Source of the DNA: an uncultured Oscillospiraceae bacterium
Lineage (GTDB): Bacteria; Bacillota; Clostridia; Oscillospirales; Oscillospiraceae
Assembly: GCA_934567355.1 (NCBI GenBank)
Contig: CAKTJC010000059.1
Coordinates: forward strand, 1-9,505
DNA length: 9,505 bases
Reading direction: 5' to 3'
Part shown: in pieces, positions 1-8,315 of the stretch
Position numbering within the stretch: position 1 is the stretch's first letter
Layout: each line of letters opens with the position of its first letter
The notes under the pieces: model-generated
What the model saw: the letters and a program-made list of their open reading frames with translations, nothing else
The model's database searches: none
Told to the model about the DNA's origin: nothing
Position numbers and translations under genes: made by a program

Positions 1-2
1 CC

Positions 3-1919
3 TTAATATTTTCTGGCTCTGGCCCGGTTTGTCAGGAGCTGGTGGTAGGCGGCTTTCTGCTTTTCGTTTTGCGTGGTGTCTGCAAGGCCCACGTTCCACC
101 AGGAATCGTAGCCGTCGGTCATGGTTTTGGGCAGCACCTTGATGTCAATAAGTGTGGAGACGGTCTGCTGCTTTGCATCCTCCAATGCCGCTTTCAGTTC
201 CTTCAAATTGGTCGCCGTATAGGTCTTGCAGCCGTAACCGGCTGCCACCATGGCATAGTTGATGGGGATCAGACCGCCGTTTAAGCCGCCGCATTCGTCA
301 CGGTAGCGGAATTCGGTGGCCAGATTGCCGATACCGTTTCCCATCTGCAGATTGTTGATGCAGCCAAAGCCGCAGTTGTCAAAGAGCAGCACATTGATTT
401 TCTTGCCCTCCTGCAGGGAGGTGATCAGCTCAGAATGGAGCATCAGGAAGGCGCCGTCGCCGCACATGGCGTATACCTCCTGTGTGGGCGCCGCCAGCTT
501 TGCGCCCAAAGACGCGCAAACTTCATAACCCATGGTGGAGAAGCCATACTCCATCTGGTAGGAATCCTTGCAATCGGTTGTCCACATCCGCTGCAGGTCA
601 CCGGGCAGACTGCCAGAGGCTCCCACAACAATGGCGTCCGGATCAATGGTATCCCGGATCAGGGTAATGGCAGAAACCTGCGTGATCTCACCGCCGTTCA
701 GAGCCATCTGCTCGGCGATGGAGGGTTCGTGACGTGCTTTGATGATGGGCTGGAAGCTCTCACCGTAGCGGTAAGCCGCCAAACGAGCATATTCCTCTTC
801 CCACGCTTTCTTTGCAGCTTCGATCTCGCCGTGGTAGCTGCTGACGTAGCCCTTTTCAGCCAGGGCGTCATGAGCCAGCTTGATGGTAGCCTTGGCATCG
901 CCAATGACCATGGCGGCGTCCATCTTATTTGCATCGAAAGGAGAAATGTTTACGGACACCAGCTTGGTTTTACCGTAGAGCTCCTTGGAGCCGGTGGTGA
1001 AGTCGGACAATCGGGTGCCGATGGCAACGATCAGGTCTGCATCCCTGGCAACGGCATTTGCCGCCAGATTACCGGTGACGCCCACACCGCCCAGGTTCAT
1101 GGGGTGGCTGGAATGGCAGGTGGATTTACCGGCCTGTGTCTCGGCAAAGGGAATCCGGAAGTTTTCACAGAATTTTTCCAAAGCAGCTCCCGCTTCGCTG
1201 TAGCGGACACCGCCGCCGCAGATGACCATGGGGTGCTCGCTCGCGCAGATGGCTTCCACCAAATCATGGAGGTCTTCCCGGCAAGGGGCAGGACGGCGAA
1301 TGCGATGAACCCGCTTTTCAAGGAAGTAATCGGGGAAATCGTAGCTTTCACCCTCCACATCCTGAGAAAGTGCCACGCAGACCGCGCCTGCTTCCGCCGG
1401 ATCCGTCAGCACCCGGAATGCCTGCGCCAAGGTGGACATCAGCTGCTCCGGGCGGGTGATCCGATCCCAGAATTTGCACACGGGGCGCAATGCGTCATTG
1501 GTCGTAACACTGGGGCTGTATTCCTGCTCGATCTGCTGCAGCACCGGATCCGGCTGGCGCACCGCAAAAGTATCGCCGGGGAACAGCAGCAGCGGGATAC
1601 GGTTAACGGTCGCGCAGGCAGCGGCGGTGACCATATTGGCCGCCCCGGGGCCGATGGAAGAGGCGCAGGCAATGATCTTCCGGCGGTTATGCTGCCGGGC
1701 GAATCCAGTGGCCGCATGGGCCATGCCCTGCTCATTCCGGCCCTGGTAGACCCGCAGGCTGCCGGGATCCTCGTCCAGCGCCTGCCCCAGACCTACCACG
1801 ATGCCATGGCCAAAGATGGTAAACACGCCGTCCACAAACTTGGTCTCAACGCCGTCCATCTCTACATACTGGTTATCCAGGAATTTTACAATGGCCTGGC
1901 CCACCGTCATGATGCTCAT
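3..1919 (-). CDS. iolD: 3D-(3,5/4)-trihydroxycyclohexane-1,2-dione hydrolase IolD, ThDP-dependent
   Basis: Cytoplasmic enzyme of myo-inositol catabolism that hydrolytically opens the ring of 3D-(3,5/4)-trihydroxycyclohexane-1,2-dione to 5-deoxy-glucuronate. The 638 residues match the known IolD length and, from memory, the Bacillus subtilis protein along the whole chain. The three-domain thiamine-diphosphate layout is visible. The N-terminal PYR domain has TIFGHG near residues 34-39 and [13 protein letters not shown] at 58-70, where E63 is the expected ThDP-activating glutamate. A middle domain starts around residue 215. The C-terminal PP domain has [12 protein letters not shown] at 435-446, GDG at 487-489 and DN at 514-515, so D488 and N515 are the likely Mg ligands. 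The conserved [15 protein letters not shown] block is at 594-608. The ATG at 1919 is supported by an AGGGAGG site seven bases upstream and by the ATGA overlap with the iolC stop. The stop TAA lies at bases 3-5, so the gene is complete. Confidence 0.97.
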   Translation of the reverse strand: MSIMTVGQAIVKFLDNQYVEMDGVETKFVDGVFTIFGHGIVVGLGQALDEDPGSLRVYQGRNEQGMAHAATGFARQHNRRKIIACASSIGPGAANMVTAAACATVNRIPLLLFPGDTFAVRQPDPVLQQIEQEYSPSVTTNDALRPVCKFWDRITRPEQLMSTLAQAFRVLTDPAEAGAVCVALSQDVEGESYDFPDYFLEKRVHRIRRPAPCREDLHDLVEAICASEHPMVICGGGVRYSEAGAALEKFCENFRIPFAETQAGKSTCHSSHPMNLGGVGVTGNLAANAVARDADLIVAIGTRLSDFTTGSKELYGKTKLVSVNISPFDANKMDAAMVIGDAKATIKLAHDALAEKGYVSSYHGEIEAAKKAWEEEYARLAAYRYGESFQPIIKARHEPSIAEQMALNGGEITQVSAITLIRDTIDPDAIVVGASGSLPGDLQRMWTTDCKDSYQMEYGFSTMGYEVCASLGAKLAAPTQEVYAMCGDGAFLMLHSELITSLQEGKKINVLLFDNCGFGCINNLQMGNGIGNLATEFRYRDECGGLNGGLIPINYAMVAAGYGCKTYTATNLKELKAALEDAKQQTVSTLIDIKVLPKTMTDGYDSWWNVGLADTTQNEKQKAAYHQLLTNRARARKY

Positions 1920-1933
1920 TGATTTTCCTCCCT
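1916..1933 (-). promoter_or_regulatory. iolC/iolD coupling site
   Basis: The iolC stop and iolD start share the four bases ATGA (1916-1919), and the iolD Shine-Dalgarno AGGGAGG (1927-1933) lies inside the end of iolC. This arrangement allows terminating ribosomes to restart on iolD and keeps the kinase and hydrolase at similar levels. Confidence 0.8.
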
Positions 1934-2947
1934 GTCACAGCACACGGTATTGCCGTACTTTTCCTTGCAGGCTTTGATAAAGGCATGTACCTCATCGGCA
2001 CGGGGCATTTCCTCGGAGCAGGAATGGACTGCCACCATCATGGACGCCTGAGCGCAGCCGAACTCCAGGCAATCGTACATGTCCCACCCGCTGTAAAGGC
2101 CGTACAGGAATCCCGCGCCGTAGCCGTCGCCGCCGCCGAAGGATTTCAGTGCTTCCACCGGGAATGGGCGCACGGTATAGTGCCTGCCGTCGCAGGTATA
2201 GGCGATAGATCCCTGCTTGCCGTGCTTGATGATAACGATCTTTGCGTGATGCGCCTGCCAGGCTTTCGCGCTGGCCCGATCATCCCGCCCCGGCTCGATC
2301 AGTCTCTCCATCAGGTCGAATTCTTCCCGGCTGCCCATGATGATGTCCGCATCCCTGGCAACCATGGAATAATAAATGGAAACCTCGTCCATGTTGGTCC
2401 AGTTATAAGGCCGGTAGTCAATATCGAAGATCACTTTCGTGCCGAAACGTCTGGCCAGCATCACAGCTTTCAGCGCCGCTTCTCTGGATGGGCTCTGCGC
2501 CAGAGCGGTGCCGGAAATCAGCAGAGCCTTTGTATTTTTGATGTAATCGGCATCGATGTCGTCCGGGTGCAGCTGCAGATCTGCGATGCAGTTGCGGTAC
2601 ATCAGGATGCTGCTTTCATCCCGGCTGAGGATCTCTGTAAAAGTCAGTCCGATTTTCTCGCCGTTTGTGCAGCGGCGGATCCGGGAAACATCAATGCCCT
2701 CCCGCTCGAAGAAATGGGTCACGAAATCACCCAGCTGATCATCGGAGACACGGGCAAAGAAGCCGATCTTCATTCCGTGCCGGGCGGCACCCACGGCAAT
2801 GTTGGCAGGGCTGCCGCCCACATATTTCTTAAAGGTAACGCAGTCCTCCAGCGGCTGAAAATAATCCACCGGGTTAAAATCCACCGCTACCCGGCCCAGC
2901 AGGACCAGATCATAGGGCCGGGACTGGTCAAATTCGATGTATGCCAT
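1916..2947 (-). CDS. iolC: 5-dehydro-2-deoxygluconokinase IolC, PfkB family
   Basis: Cytoplasmic sugar kinase that phosphorylates 5-dehydro-2-deoxy-gluconate (DKG) with ATP, giving the 6-phosphate that the aldolase IolJ splits to dihydroxyacetone phosphate and malonate semialdehyde. The 343 residues fit a ribokinase/PfkB fold. Visible elements are [11 protein letters not shown] (16-26) at the substrate side, the first PfkB signature [15 protein letters not shown] (44-58), [10 protein letters not shown] (174-183) and the second signature [12 protein letters not shown] (269-280), where D274 is the expected catalytic base. IolC proteins usually carry SFGAGD here, so the GGGD form is a small variation of the anion hole. 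The specific assignment to IolC rather than another PfkB kinase rests on these motifs and on the place between iolA and iolD. GGGAGG lies eight bases before the ATG. The TGA stop overlaps the iolD start, which suggests translational coupling. Confidence 0.95.
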   Translation of the reverse strand: MAYIEFDQSRPYDLVLLGRVAVDFNPVDYFQPLEDCVTFKKYVGGSPANIAVGAARHGMKIGFFARVSDDQLGDFVTHFFEREGIDVSRIRRCTNGEKIGLTFTEILSRDESSILMYRNCIADLQLHPDDIDADYIKNTKALLISGTALAQSPSREAALKAVMLARRFGTKVIFDIDYRPYNWTNMDEVSIYYSMVARDADIIMGSREEFDLMERLIEPGRDDRASAKAWQAHHAKIVIIKHGKQGSIAYTCDGRHYTVRPFPVEALKSFGGGDGYGAGFLYGLYSGWDMYDCLEFGCAQASMMVAVHSCSEEMPRADEVHAFIKACKEKYGNTVCCDREENQ

Positions 2948-2961
2948 AGGATGGGCCTCCC

Positions 2962-4476
2962 TTACAGGGCGCTTCCGTCCCAGGTATCCACTTTCTCCTT
3001 CTTCATTTCTTCCTCATCAAACCAGCGGACAGTCACGCACTTGCTCTCAGTATAGAAACGGAAGGCATCCTTACCGTGGCAATGGAGGTCGCCGAAGAAG
3101 GAACGCTTATGGCCGCAGAACGGAAACACGCCGATGGGCACGGGGATGCCCACATTGACGCCTACCATGCCGCCGTCGGTGCGCTTTGCAAATTCACGGG
3201 CATAGTAGCCGTTCTGGGTAAATATCACGCTGCCGTTGGCAAAGGGATTGCGGTTCATCAGAGCCAGACCTTCCTCGAAGTCCTTGACCCGCTTGATGCA
3301 CAGCACAGGGCCAAAGACCTCCCGATTGCCAATGGTCATATCCTCCGTAACATGGTCAAAAATGGTATGGCCGATGTAGTAGCCGTCTTCATAGCCCTCT
3401 ACCTTCACATTCCGGCCATCCAGCACCAGCTGCGCGCCCTCCTCAATGCCCTTTTCGATCCAATCCAGCACGAATTTCTGATGGCTCTTGCTGCCCACAG
3501 GACCCAAATTGGAGGTCTTGTCATATGCGGGGCCGACCTTCTGCGCCTTGCACAGGCGCACCAGCTCGGCTACCAGCGCATCGGCGATCTCCTCCTCCAC
3601 CACAACGGCAGGCAGCGCCATGCAGCGCTCTCCCGCACAGCCGAATGCAGAGTTCATGATGCCGGCGGCTGTACGGGTGATGGGTGCGTCCTTGAGCACC
3701 AGCGCATGGTTTTTGGCCTCGCACAGTGCCTGAACGCGCTTGCCGTGGGCAGCGGCGGTAGAGTATACATGCAAACCGACCTCCGTGGAGCCGACAAAGG
3801 TAATGCCGCGGACATCGGGATGGGTCAGCAGGATCTCGGCCTCATGGCGGGAGCAGGGCACAATATTGAACACGCCGTCGGGAACACCGGCTTCCTTGTA
3901 AAGCTCCGCAAACTTCATGCTGGTCATAGGCGTGGTAGAAGCGGGCTTTAAGACAAAGGCATTGCCGCAGACGATCGCAAGCGGCGCCATCCAGCCCACA
4001 GGGATCATAGCGGGGAAATTCCAGGGTGCAATACCGGCAAACACGCCAATGGGTTCCCGGTAAAGGGTGGTATCATAGCCGTTGGAGGTGTCCATCAGGC
4101 TCTCGCCCATCAGCAGGCTGGGTGCCGAACAGGCAAGCTCAGTCATTTCCAGTGCCTTTGCCACATCACCGGCTGCCTCGTTCCAGCATTTGCCGTTCTC
4201 AGTGGCTACCATCCGGGTCAGTTCTTCCTTATCCCGCTCAATGAGGTTGCGCAGCTTCATCATAATACCGGCACGGGTGCGGACAGGGGTATTCTTCCAG
4301 GCAGGGAAGGCTGCTTTTGCAGCTGCAACGGCCATCTCCACCTCAGCAGCAGTGCACTGGGGAACCTGAGCAATGGGTTTACCGGTGGAAGGATCATAGA
4401 TGGTAGTGTACTTCTGGCTTTCGCTGTCGATCCATTTGCCGCCGATGTAAGGCTTCATAACAGGTAGTGCATTCAT
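2962..4476 (-). CDS. iolA: CoA-acylating (methyl)malonate-semialdehyde dehydrogenase IolA/MmsA
   Basis: Aldehyde dehydrogenase that oxidises malonate semialdehyde (or methylmalonate semialdehyde) with NAD and CoA, releasing CO2 and giving acetyl-CoA (or propionyl-CoA). In inositol breakdown it is the last step. The 504 residues match the family. Motifs include GIAPWNFPAMIP (148-159), FVLKPAS with K177, FVGSTEVG (227-234), GERCMALP with catalytic C285 next to R284, NREVFGP with E386, and the family-typical end FGDLHCHGKDAFRFYT (461-476). The general-base glutamate of hydrolytic aldehyde dehydrogenases is absent from its usual place (about residue 251), as is normal for this CoA-dependent family. 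The usual GAKNH motif reads EAKNH here, an unusual Gly-to-Glu change. GAGGAG sits eight bases before the ATG. No convincing promoter is seen in the 115 bases upstream, so expression may come by read-through. MmsA of valine metabolism cannot be excluded by sequence alone, but the neighbours favour IolA. Confidence 0.95.
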   Translation of the reverse strand: MNALPVMKPYIGGKWIDSESQKYTTIYDPSTGKPIAQVPQCTAAEVEMAVAAAKAAFPAWKNTPVRTRAGIMMKLRNLIERDKEELTRMVATENGKCWNEAAGDVAKALEMTELACSAPSLLMGESLMDTSNGYDTTLYREPIGVFAGIAPWNFPAMIPVGWMAPLAIVCGNAFVLKPASTTPMTSMKFAELYKEAGVPDGVFNIVPCSRHEAEILLTHPDVRGITFVGSTEVGLHVYSTAAAHGKRVQALCEAKNHALVLKDAPITRTAAGIMNSAFGCAGERCMALPAVVVEEEIADALVAELVRLCKAQKVGPAYDKTSNLGPVGSKSHQKFVLDWIEKGIEEGAQLVLDGRNVKVEGYEDGYYIGHTIFDHVTEDMTIGNREVFGPVLCIKRVKDFEEGLALMNRNPFANGSVIFTQNGYYAREFAKRTDGGMVGVNVGIPVPIGVFPFCGHKRSFFGDLHCHGKDAFRFYTESKCVTVRWFDEEEMKKEKVDTWDGSAL

Positions 4477-4591
4477 AAGTAAATCTCCTCATATTCATAA
4501 AAGTGACCCGTCGGGGGCGCGCTTGTGTTTTTCGACCCAAATTACTTTGCGGGGAAATGCGGCTGCAGCCGCATTTCCCCGGTGCTGCCGC
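4477..4591 (-). other. Intergenic gap between GH105 gene and iolA
   Basis: This is the only sizeable gap inside the gene block, 115 bases long. It holds the 32-bp palindrome at 4550-4581, a short CCCG-A-CGGG inverted repeat near 4507-4515 (minus-strand sense), two GGGTC pentamers in direct repeat (minus sense, about 4505-4509 and 4534-4538), and the GAGGAG ribosome binding site of iolA at 4485-4490. I looked for a -35/-10 pair on the minus strand and found none that is convincing. The gap is the natural place for an internal control point that sets iol expression apart from the importer and GH105 genes, but no known operator motif is recognised. Confidence 0.6.
4550..4581. repeat. Perfect 32-bp palindrome between GH105 gene and iolA
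   Basis: The arms CGGGGAAATGCGGCTG and its exact reverse complement meet without a spacer, so all 32 bases form a perfect palindrome. As RNA it would fold into a very stable stem with a TGCA loop. It begins 10 bases after the GH105 stop and ends 73 bases before the iolA start. No run of T follows on either strand, so it is not a classical intrinsic terminator. It could be an mRNA-stabilising or processing hairpin, a weak or factor-dependent terminator, a repeat of the REP type, or a binding site for a dimeric regulator. What is seen is the symmetry; the function is open. Confidence 0.85.
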
Positions 4592-5689
4592 TCAATCGCG
4601 CAGGCACTCTGCAAGAAACAGCATGGCCAGCGCCTGTCCATAGGGCATGGGTTTCAACTCGATCTGCTTGTAAAAGTCTTTGCTTTCCCGCCCCATGGGC
4701 GTTCCATAGGAAACCTGATGGACCACACCATTGTCATCGATATAGTTCAGAATGGGGAGCAGCGCCTTTTCTGCCGCAGCGGCATAGCGTTTTTCCAGCA
4801 GTCCGGTGTGGACGGCCCTCAGGATGCCGTAAGCAAAGCCGCAGGTAGCGCTGGATTCCACATAGGATGTGGGGTCATCGATGAGCGTATGCCACATGCC
4901 GTTTTCATTCTGGAATTTCAGGAGCGCATCTACCTGAGCGCGCAGGATCTGCTTCAGCTTCTGTGCGACCTCAAGGGAAACCTCCACCATCTGCAAAAAT
5001 TCGGGAATGGCAATGGTCACCCAGCAGTTGCCCCGGCCCCAGAACGCGCCGGAAAAATTATGCCGTCCGCGGAAAGTCCAGCCATGATACCACAGGCCGG
5101 TTTCCGGGTCGGCCAGGTATTTTGCATGGAGCATAAACTGATACTGTGCCTCATCGATATAATTCTGTTTTCCCTCGATGCGGCCCATATTTGCCAGAAA
5201 CAGCACGGTCATAAGGAGCGTGTCGTCCCAAAGCTCCTGGTCATTCAGGGTATCGGAGGTCATGTGCTGAAAGCCGCCCTCCTCCGTTCTGGGAAATTTC
5301 TCCATGATCCATCCGGCCGCACCCCGGCAGGGGGCCAGATATTTTTCATCCCGGAGATATTCGCCCACATAGGACATGGTCAGAAACGGTGCCATGGTGT
5401 TCACATTCAGCGCCGGGAAGCCGATCTCGATCTGGCTGTCAAAGAACCTTGTCAAGATGTTCAGATACTTCACATCCCTGCTGCTTTCAAACAGCTTCCA
5501 CAGGCCGTAAAGCCCTACCCCCTGGGTCCATTCCCAGTGCTGGTAACGGCGAATGTCGTCGCCGGCCAGGTTCCGCTCCTTCATGCCTGCCAGAAATACC
5601 TCATCATCCTCATAGAGAATGGGGACGAACGCTTTCAGCAGGCGATTCAATTTTTCTTCTATGATCGTTGTTTGCGTTTTGTTTTCCAT
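4592..5689 (-). CDS. GH105 unsaturated uronyl (rhamnogalacturonyl-type) hydrolase
   Basis: Glycoside hydrolase of the GH88/GH105 group. These enzymes remove a 4,5-unsaturated uronic acid from the non-reducing end of oligosaccharides made by polysaccharide lyases, by hydrating its double bond. The 365 residues fit the alpha/alpha-barrel of YteR-like GH105 proteins. Visible family blocks are NTMAPFLTMSYVGEYL (97-112), LWDDTLLMTVLFLANMG (153-169) with the probable catalytic aspartate at 156, GLWYHGW (198-204) with H202, GAFWGRGNCW (214-223), YVESSATCGFAYGIL (276-290) and KPMPYGQALAMLFLAE (346-361). No signal peptide is present, so it should act in the cytoplasm on imported material. I chose the ATG at 5689 over an in-frame TTG six bases earlier, because GAGG at 5697-5700 is seven bases from the ATG but too close to the TTG. 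It begins nine bases after the HAD stop. Substrate cannot be read from the sequence; pectic, glycosaminoglycan-like or other uronyl conjugates are all possible. Confidence 0.88.
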   Translation of the reverse strand: MENKTQTTIIEEKLNRLLKAFVPILYEDDEVFLAGMKERNLAGDDIRRYQHWEWTQGVGLYGLWKLFESSRDVKYLNILTRFFDSQIEIGFPALNVNTMAPFLTMSYVGEYLRDEKYLAPCRGAAGWIMEKFPRTEEGGFQHMTSDTLNDQELWDDTLLMTVLFLANMGRIEGKQNYIDEAQYQFMLHAKYLADPETGLWYHGWTFRGRHNFSGAFWGRGNCWVTIAIPEFLQMVEVSLEVAQKLKQILRAQVDALLKFQNENGMWHTLIDDPTSYVESSATCGFAYGILRAVHTGLLEKRYAAAAEKALLPILNYIDDNGVVHQVSYGTPMGRESKDFYKQIELKPMPYGQALAMLFLAECLRD

Positions 5690-5698
5690 AAGCAAACC

Positions 5699-6241
5699 TC
5701 ACGCTTCGCGTTCAACTTTCTCCTCAAGCTCATGCAGCAGCGCAAGCAGCTGCGCCGGGGTGCTGACCGTGTAATCAGGCGCCCAGTCCGGCTCTTCCAC
5801 CGTGTGGAAATAGCGGGGGGACCAGTCGAGCCATACAGAGATCATCCCCTGCCGGTTGGCTCCCGCGATGTCCTTTTTCAAATTATTCCCGATCATCACA
5901 ATGCGGCTTTTGTCATCCTGCGTCAATCCAAGCTTTTCGCAGGCTGTCTCGAACATGATCGGCTCCGGCTTCTGCTTGCCCACCACCTCGGATACGATCC
6001 AGGCATCGAAGCAATATCCCAGTCCGTTCTTCCGATAAACATTCTGGAAAGATTCCCATTCACCGTCGGCTACCAGCGCAATGGTGAAACCCTCGTCATG
6101 CAGCGTTTTCAGGACCTCCCCTGCCCCGGGGATAAAATCCGCCTCCAGGACAATGCCCCGGTCATCCCGGATCTGGGTGGCCTCGTCGATGATGGTATCA
6201 CCGCTGTCGGTAAAAATAATCAGCTTCTTACTTGTCGTCAT
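5699..6241 (-). CDS. HAD-superfamily hydrolase with atypical motif I
   Basis: Small cytoplasmic haloacid-dehalogenase-fold protein, 180 residues. The order of HAD motifs is clear. Motif I is FTDSGDTIIDE (10-20) with nucleophile D12. The motif II region is ALVADG (55-60). The motif III lysine is K91 in KQKPEP. Motif IV is IVMIGNNLKKDI (114-125) with D124. Two features are unusual: the general acid/base aspartate expected two residues after the nucleophile is glycine (DSGDT instead of DxDxT), with an aspartate one place later, and motif II lacks the usual Ser/Thr. There is little room for a large cap domain. It may be a sugar or polyol phosphatase with altered chemistry, or a different HAD hydrolase; the substrate is unknown. 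The start at 6241 has AGAGGG seven bases upstream and lies inside the 3' end of oppF (14-base overlap), so the two are probably translated together. Confidence 0.8.
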   Translation of the reverse strand: MTTSKKLIIFTDSGDTIIDEATQIRDDRGIVLEADFIPGAGEVLKTLHDEGFTIALVADGEWESFQNVYRKNGLGYCFDAWIVSEVVGKQKPEPIMFETACEKLGLTQDDKSRIVMIGNNLKKDIAGANRQGMISVWLDWSPRYFHTVEEPDWAPDYTVSTPAQLLALLHELEEKVEREA

Positions 6242-7232
6242 AGGTGAACCCTCTGAGCTTCAGCTCATCCGCGCGGTGGCAGGCGACATAATGCCCCGGC
6301 TCCAGCTCCCGGTATTCCGGCGTGCATTCCTTGCACTTTTCGGTGCAGTAACCGCAGCGGGTATGGAAGAAGCAGCCGCTGGGCGTATTTGCGGGATTTG
6401 GGATCTCACCCTTGAGCGCAATGCGCTCATTCTGAACGGTGGGATCCGCCACAGGCACTGCGGAAAGCAGCGCCTCGGTGTATGGGTGCAGCGGCTTTTC
6501 AAACAAATCTTCCGTTTTGCCAAATTCGATCAGTCTTCCGAGATACATGACGCCAACCTTATCAGAAATGTGCTCCACGACCGACAAATCATGGCTGATA
6601 AACAGATAAGTCAGGTTCATATCCTTCTGCAGGTCACGCAAAAGGTTGATGACCTGCGCCTGAATGGAAACATCCAGCGCGGATACGGCTTCATCGCAGA
6701 CGATGATCTGCGGCCTTACAACCAGCGCTCTTGCGATGCCGATGCGCTGTCTCTGACCGCCGGAGAAGGCATGGGGATAACGCATCAGATAGATAGGATT
6801 CAGGCCGACCTTCTCTGCCATTTCCTTTGCCATCCGATCCATTTCAGCCCTTGGCATCCTCGGATAGTTTGCCTTCAGCGGCTCCTTGATGATGTCCAGA
6901 ACCGTCATGCGGGGATCCAGCGAAGAATAGGGATCCTGGAAGATCATCTGGATCTCCTTGCGGATCTCCTTTCTCTTCTTTTTATCGACCTTCAGGAAGT
7001 CCACTTCCTCGCCTGCTCTTGTGCGATAATACACCTCGCCCTCGGAGGCTTCATATGCACGGACGATGCAGCGGCCCAGAGTCGTCTTTCCGCATCCGGA
7101 CTCACCTACGATGCCGATGGTCTCACCGGGTCCTACGTCAAAGCTGACATCGGTCACCGCTTTCACCGTGATTCCCTTTGAGAAAAAGCGCTTATGCAGA
7201 TTCTTTACTTCCAGAATATTGTCCTTATGCAT
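6228..7232 (-). CDS. oppF: Opp/Dpp-type ABC importer ATPase subunit OppF
   Basis: One of the two ATPase subunits of an oligopeptide/dipeptide/nickel-family ABC importer, acting at the inner face of the membrane with OppD. The 334 residues show a full ATPase: Walker A GESGCGKT (43-50), Q-loop FQDPYSSLDP (98-107), signature FSGGQRQR (156-163), Walker B IIVCDE (176-181) and H-loop H214. The C-terminal Opp/Dpp extension has a cysteine cluster (C287, C293, C296, C300, C303, C318); similar four-cysteine groups hold an iron-sulfur cluster in characterised DppD-type ATPases. AAAAGGAGGG ends eight bases before the ATG, and the start overlaps the oppD stop by eight bases. The family is named for peptides but also includes oligosaccharide importers. 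The GH105 and HAD genes directly downstream make a sugar-type substrate plausible here. Confidence 0.93.
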   Translation of the reverse strand: MHKDNILEVKNLHKRFFSKGITVKAVTDVSFDVGPGETIGIVGESGCGKTTLGRCIVRAYEASEGEVYYRTRAGEEVDFLKVDKKKRKEIRKEIQMIFQDPYSSLDPRMTVLDIIKEPLKANYPRMPRAEMDRMAKEMAEKVGLNPIYLMRYPHAFSGGQRQRIGIARALVVRPQIIVCDEAVSALDVSIQAQVINLLRDLQKDMNLTYLFISHDLSVVEHISDKVGVMYLGRLIEFGKTEDLFEKPLHPYTEALLSAVPVADPTVQNERIALKGEIPNPANTPSGCFFHTRCGYCTEKCKECTPEYRELEPGHYVACHRADELKLRGFTYDDK

Positions 7233-8295
7233 TTCCTGCGCCCTCCTTTTCCCTCAGGAGCGCTTCCACTCTTGCCCGCTGCTCCTGGCATGCCTTATGG
7301 GGGCAGTTAAAGCAGGCAATTTTGTGCCCCGGCGCTACTTCCACCAGCTCAGGTTCTGCCTTGTTGCAAAGGCCCTCGATCCGCACATCGCACCTGTCGT
7401 AGAAGCCGCAGGCCTCGGGCAGATTCATGGCCAGGGGCACCGTTCCCTCGATGGAGAAGAGCCTGTCCGTTTTCTTGGATCCGATCTTATGGACAGAACC
7501 GATCAATCCTCTGGTATAAGGATGCTGGGGATTGGCATAGATCTCCCCGGCATCTGCACTTTCCACGATCTTTCCGAGATACATGACCGCCACGCGGTCA
7601 CACATTTTCGCCACAACGCCCAGATCATGCGTAATGAACAGGATCGCCGTATTGAAGTCCTTCTGCAGCTCCTTCATCAGCTCCAGGATCTGCGCCTGAA
7701 TGGTAACATCCAACGCTGTGGTAGGCTCGTCGGCGATCAGCAGCTTGGGGTTGCACACCAGCGCCATGGCGATCAGCGCGCGCTGCAGCATACCGCCGGA
7801 AAATTCATGGGGATACTGCTTGTAACGCTTTTCCACATTGGCAATGCCCACCTTGCGCATGACCTCCATGGAAATCTCTTTGGCCTTTTTCTTATCCTTG
7901 GTAATGTGCAGGAGGGTAGCCTCGTTGATTTGATTGCCGATGGTGTACATGGGAGAGAAGGCCACCATGGGCTCCTGGAAGATCATGGAGATCTCCTTGC
8001 CGCGGATGGATCGGATCTTATCGTTCCTTCTTTCATTTGCCAGGCTGATGAGTTCTACTTCGCCAAGCTGCTTGGAATCGAACAGGATCTGTCCGCTGGA
8101 TACGCACTTTTTTTCGTTGATGCCCAGGATCGCCTTGCAGGTCAGAGACTTGCCGCAGCCGGATTCGCCAACCAGGCCTAAGGTCTCGCCCCGCTTCATT
8201 TCAAAGGTGACTCCGCGCACAGCGGTCAAAAGGCCCTCTGCCATATGAATATCCACATGGAGGTCTTTTACTTCAAGAATATTATCTTTATTCAT
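7225..8295 (-). CDS. oppD: Opp/Dpp-type ABC importer ATPase subunit OppD
   Basis: Partner ATPase to OppF in the same importer, 356 residues. Motifs are Walker A GESGCGKS (43-50), Q-loop FQEPMVAFSPM (106-116), signature FSGGMLQR (165-172), Walker B LLIADE (185-190) and H-loop H223. The signature has Met in place of the usual Gln, as is common in OppD/DppD proteins. The C-terminal Opp/Dpp domain carries cysteines C296, C302, C310 and C328, the spacing expected for a possible iron-sulfur site, plus C331 and C336. The first 13 residues are almost the same as those of OppF (MNKDNILEVKDLH against MHKDNILEVKNLH). GGAGG lies nine bases before the ATG, and the gap to oppC is 20 bases. Confidence 0.93.
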   Translation of the reverse strand: MNKDNILEVKDLHVDIHMAEGLLTAVRGVTFEMKRGETLGLVGESGCGKSLTCKAILGINEKKCVSSGQILFDSKQLGEVELISLANERRNDKIRSIRGKEISMIFQEPMVAFSPMYTIGNQINEATLLHITKDKKKAKEISMEVMRKVGIANVEKRYKQYPHEFSGGMLQRALIAMALVCNPKLLIADEPTTALDVTIQAQILELMKELQKDFNTAILFITHDLGVVAKMCDRVAVMYLGKIVESADAGEIYANPQHPYTRGLIGSVHKIGSKKTDRLFSIEGTVPLAMNLPEACGFYDRCDVRIEGLCNKAEPELVEVAPGHKIACFNCPHKACQEQRARVEALLREKEGAGNA

Positions 8296-8315
8296 AATCG
8301 CATACCTCCATTTTC

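Noticed and set aside
435..1922. Long plus-strand open frame (495 codons) opposite iolD
   Set aside because: It mirrors the iolD reading frame, its His/Gly/Cys-rich translation is typical of an antisense shadow, and it has no recognisable fold.
1919..3055. Plus-strand open frame opposite iolC
   Set aside because: It is fully covered by a confident kinase gene, and its translation matches no family I recognise.
4550..4581. Palindrome as a rho-independent terminator
   Set aside because: The stem is strong, but the bases after it (GCAAAGTAA on the minus strand, GTGCTGCC on the plus strand) hold no T-run.
4477..4591. Separate iol promoter or catabolite-control site before iolA
   Set aside because: No acceptable -35/-10 pair and no match to the cre-type consensus were found by eye; the TATGAA near 4495 has no -35 partner.
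5690..5695. TTG at 5695 as start of the GH105 gene
   Set aside because: The GAGG site is only one to two bases from the TTG but seven from the ATG at 5689, so the ATG is the better start.
4523..6247. Long plus-strand open frame (574 codons) opposite GH105 and the HAD gene
   Set aside because: It lies antisense to two well-recognised genes, has no recognisable domain, and long antisense frames are expected in GC-rich coding DNA.
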